Shown here one piece after another: positions 5,561-7,778 of a stretch of 7,778 nt of DNA. How positions within the stretch are numbered: the stretch's first letter is position 1; each line of letters opens with the position of its first letter. The notes under the pieces are model-generated. The model worked only from the letters and a program-made list of their open reading frames with translations. It had not been told where the DNA came from and ran no database searches. The position numbers and the translations under genes are program-made. Source of the DNA: Pseudomonadales bacterium (lineage in GTDB: Bacteria > Pseudomonadota > Gammaproteobacteria > Pseudomonadales > Azotimanducaceae); NCBI GenBank assembly GCA_022448765.1, contig JAKUTI010000122.1, forward strand, positions 1 through 7,778, written 5' to 3'.

Positions 5561-6727
5561 TCACCGAAGCAGTTCAAGCCAATGCACCACTGGGATTTCC
5601 GCGATCGCACCCATGTGCATTTGGCAGCCGATGTTGGCCGTCGCAATGAGTTCAGGTTGATTCGCCGTCAGCAAATCGACCTTTCGCTGCCGTAGTTGAC
5701 GCGAAAGTTCCGGTTGTTCGATGGAATACGCCCCCGCAGATCCACAACAAAGATGTGCATCCTCCACCGGCACCAACTCGTAACCTGTTTTCGTCAAGAT
5801 CGACTCGACGACTCCCCGAAGCTGCTGACCATGCTGCAAAGTGCATGGTGCATGCCACGCCACTCTACTCACATCCTTTCGTTGCTTGGTAAATGTATGC
5901 GATCGAAGATACTCCGCAGCGTCGACAATTTTGGCAGAAAACGCTTGGCCGTCTTCTGAACCGAGTAGACGTCCATATTCCTTTAGCGTCACGCCACAAC
6001 CGGTCGCCGTTGATATCACGGTGTTTACCGTCGAAGGATCAAGTGCATCGATATTCCGTTGCATCTGGTTCAACGCAACGTGATGCCGACCCGCATGCAA
6101 CTCCATGCCACCACAACACTGCGTTTCGTCGGAAAACTGAAAAGCGATACCGCGTCTCTCGAGTAGCCCTGCTAGATGGTCATTGACTTCGGGAGTAACA
6201 ACGCATTGAACACAGCCCCGCATGATTAAAATAGACGCGTCTTCAGTACCGGTCGCTTCACCCCGGCGCGGGATGTGCGTGAGCGTCTCGCGTAATGACG
6301 TTGGCAGAAGGAATCGCATATAACGGCCCAGCGTCATCATCACCCGCAGCCAATTTGGATGCCGTACAAGCACGAGCAAAAGTTGTGTAATCCAACTAGA
6401 TTTCAATGCACCACTATCGCGCAGAGCGTCTCGACCAATCTCGGCTAACTCCCCGTATTCAACTCCTGCCGGACACGTTGTCTCGCATGCCCGACACGTC
6501 AAACAGCGATCGAGATGTTTCGCGGCGACACGATTCGCGGAACCGCTTTCTAGCACCTCCTTAATGAGGTAGATCCGTCCCCGTGGCCCGTCTAACTCGT
6601 CGCCGCGTTCCAGATAGGTCGGACAAGTCGCGTTACAGAATCCGCAATGCACGCAGCGCCGTAGTATCTGATCAGCCCGGCGACCGCTTGGAGTCTCAAG
6701 GAATGTCCGGGGTAATTGCGTCTGCAC
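5561..6727 (-). CDS. glcF: Glycolate oxidase iron-sulfur subunit GlcF
   Basis: GlcF carries the iron-sulfur clusters of the membrane-associated GlcDEF complex, which oxidises glycolate to glyoxylate. The 388-residue protein has two 4Fe-4S motifs: CVHCGFCNATCP (C25, C28, C31, C35) and CLTCRACETTCP (C75, C78, C81, C85). Two CCG-type domains follow, with C204-C205, C244, C295, C327-C328 and C368. It aligns with E. coli GlcF from the first residues (MQTQL) and lacks only a short C-terminal tail. The start is GTG at 6727, immediately after the glcE TAA (TAAGTG, no gap), with only a weak and distant purine run, so translation probably depends on coupling to glcE. GCVQC at 171-175 has Cys where Pro is usual. 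It converges with bfd. Confidence 0.95.
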   Translation of the reverse strand: MQTQLPRTFLETPSGRRADQILRRCVHCGFCNATCPTYLERGDELDGPRGRIYLIKEVLESGSANRVAAKHLDRCLTCRACETTCPAGVEYGELAEIGRDALRDSGALKSSWITQLLLVLVRHPNWLRVMMTLGRYMRFLLPTSLRETLTHIPRRGEATGTEDASILIMRGCVQCVVTPEVNDHLAGLLERRGIAFQFSDETQCCGGMELHAGRHHVALNQMQRNIDALDPSTVNTVISTATGCGVTLKEYGRLLGSEDGQAFSAKIVDAAEYLRSHTFTKQRKDVSRVAWHAPCTLQHGQQLRGVVESILTKTGYELVPVEDAHLCCGSAGAYSIEQPELSRQLRQRKVDLLTANQPELIATANIGCQMHMGAIAEIPVVHWLELLR

Positions 6728-7762
6728 TTAGGCAACCGTCCCCGGATTGAAAATGCCTCGCGGGTCAAACGCAAACTTAAGCCGTCGCGCATAAAAGTCC
6801 TCGGTAGCCACCCCCTTCAACAAGTCGGCGCAGACGTTACGAAACGGCGTCGCATAATCACCCTCACCAAGCCCTAACTCGGAAACGTCGCCGTCTAGGA
6901 ATGTCCAAGCTTGGGACCCCGCCCATTCAACCAATTGCTCCGGATAGTTGTCCGGAATACCAAACGCGCCACGCGCTAACGAAACGCGCCACAAAGGCCG
7001 ATTCCTTCGAAAAAACGAATGCTCGTGGTCTCGAACTTGATCCCAAAAAGACCCGTCAGCCGTCACTCTCCCGCCCAACGTCTCGGATGCCACAACGACC
7101 GCTTCTTCGTCTCCTTCCAGCCTGATGTATAGACGATTACCGACATAGCACGCCCCACTGACGGGATGGGGTTTGCGAAGCAGTTGGCGGGAACGATTAC
7201 CCGCTTCAGTACCATCAACATCAACCACGACGGTGCACGTACATTGCGGTCTTGGCAACACTTTAAGACTGGCACTTAAGATGAGCCCAAGAGTCCCCCG
7301 AGCACCAACCATGAGCCTGGAAACATCGTAGCCGGCAACATTCTTCATCACCTGACCACCAAATTGCATACGCTCACCAACACCATTGACCAATTCCACA
7401 CCCAATAGCCCATCGCGAACGGAACCATGCCACGGTCGCCCCGGACCGGAAAAGCCAGCAGCAATGGCGCCACCGAGCGTGCCCGTGCCGTCGAAACGGG
7501 GTGGATCACACGCCAGCACCTGATTCTCGTCATTGAGCGCGGCGTCCAATTCGCTCAACGATGTTCCCGCCCGCGCGGTGATAACAAGTTCATCAGGACG
7601 ATAGTCAATGATGCCTGTATGACCCAGGGTCGAGAGTGGCTCGCCCTCTACCGGCCAACCCAAAAAGGCTTTGCTTCGACTACCCTCAATGCTAATCGCC
7701 CGGTCGCGCTCGATCGCGTATTGCACACTCGCCGTAAGCCTTTCCGATTCATCCACGTTCAT
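6728..7762 (-). CDS. glcE: Glycolate oxidase FAD-binding subunit GlcE
   Basis: GlcE is the second flavin-binding subunit of glycolate oxidase. The 344-residue product is close to the E. coli length and has a PCMH-type FAD domain. Visible elements are IEGSRSKAFLG (25-35), GTGTLGGAIAAGFSGPGRPW (92-111) followed by HGSVRD, and QVMKNVAGYDVSRL (137-150). The C-terminus reads FDPRGIFNPGTVA, the normal ending pattern of this oxidase family. ATG 7762 is preferred over the adjacent TTG at 7765: GGA lies 9 nt upstream, and the ATG overlaps a TGA that fits the end of glcD. The stop abuts the glcF GTG. The gene set allows use of glycolate, a common algal exudate. Confidence 0.94.
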   Translation of the reverse strand: MNVDESERLTASVQYAIERDRAISIEGSRSKAFLGWPVEGEPLSTLGHTGIIDYRPDELVITARAGTSLSELDAALNDENQVLACDPPRFDGTGTLGGAIAAGFSGPGRPWHGSVRDGLLGVELVNGVGERMQFGGQVMKNVAGYDVSRLMVGARGTLGLILSASLKVLPRPQCTCTVVVDVDGTEAGNRSRQLLRKPHPVSGACYVGNRLYIRLEGDEEAVVVASETLGGRVTADGSFWDQVRDHEHSFFRRNRPLWRVSLARGAFGIPDNYPEQLVEWAGSQAWTFLDGDVSELGLGEGDYATPFRNVCADLLKGVATEDFYARRLKFAFDPRGIFNPGTVA

Positions 7763-7778
7763 CAAAATCGTTCCAGTT
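7762..7778 (-). CDS. glcD: Probable 3' end of glycolate oxidase subunit GlcD (last codons only)
   Basis: The minus strand reads CTG GAA CGA TTT TGA into the glcE start, so the upstream gene would end Leu-Glu-Arg-Phe and share TGATG with glcE. From memory, GlcD proteins commonly end in ELERF, and glcD precedes glcE in known operons. Only 17 bases are present, so the call rests on these four residues and on context. Confidence 0.6.

Noticed and set aside
1..7778. Search for CRISPR repeats, tRNA, mobile elements or defence genes
   Set aside because: No spaced direct repeats, transposase motifs, terminal inverted repeats, tRNA-like cloverleaf or defence domain was seen by eye.

Overview
The window reads as a piece of a gammaproteobacterial chromosome of moderate GC content. 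Three things point there: the Fur protein is of the Pseudomonas/Xanthomonas type, the bacterioferritin and its ferredoxin align closely with the enterobacterial pair, and the glycolate oxidase subunits resemble E. coli GlcE and GlcF. Glycolate use together with fatty-acid-type catabolic genes fits an aquatic heterotroph, but that habitat is only inferred. Coding density is high. No rRNA, tRNA, CRISPR array, transposon or phage gene was seen.

Left part (1-1699): the N-terminal 140 codons of an acyl-CoA dehydrogenase run leftwards off the window. A 66-bp divergent gap separates it from a classical short-chain dehydrogenase. That gene overlaps by 8 bp a small NTF2/SnoaL-like gene, which most likely starts at a TTG codon and encodes an exported protein.

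Centre (1700-5468): a compact iron-homeostasis block. The order is fur (TTG start), a Fur box, feoA and feoB (sharing the stop/start TAATG), then tail to tail bacterioferritin (bfr, minus strand). A regulatory gap of about 160 bp with at least one good Fur box follows, and then bfd on the plus strand, encoding bacterioferritin-associated ferredoxin. One 3.7-kb stretch therefore carries the iron sensor, the ferrous importer, the iron store and the reductase partner that empties the store, with predicted operators in front of feoAB and bfd.

Right part (5469-7778): a glycolate oxidase operon on the minus strand. The last four codons and stop of glcD lie at the window edge, followed by glcE and glcF, all three joined by overlapping or abutting stop and start codons. 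The gene ends facing each other across 5469-5560 are those of bfd and glcF.

No wholly new system is evident. The most unusual points are a cysteine-free Fur, a FeoB with a shortened helical domain and a Pro-to-Thr change in a conserved membrane motif, and the divergent bfr/bfd arrangement around Fur boxes.
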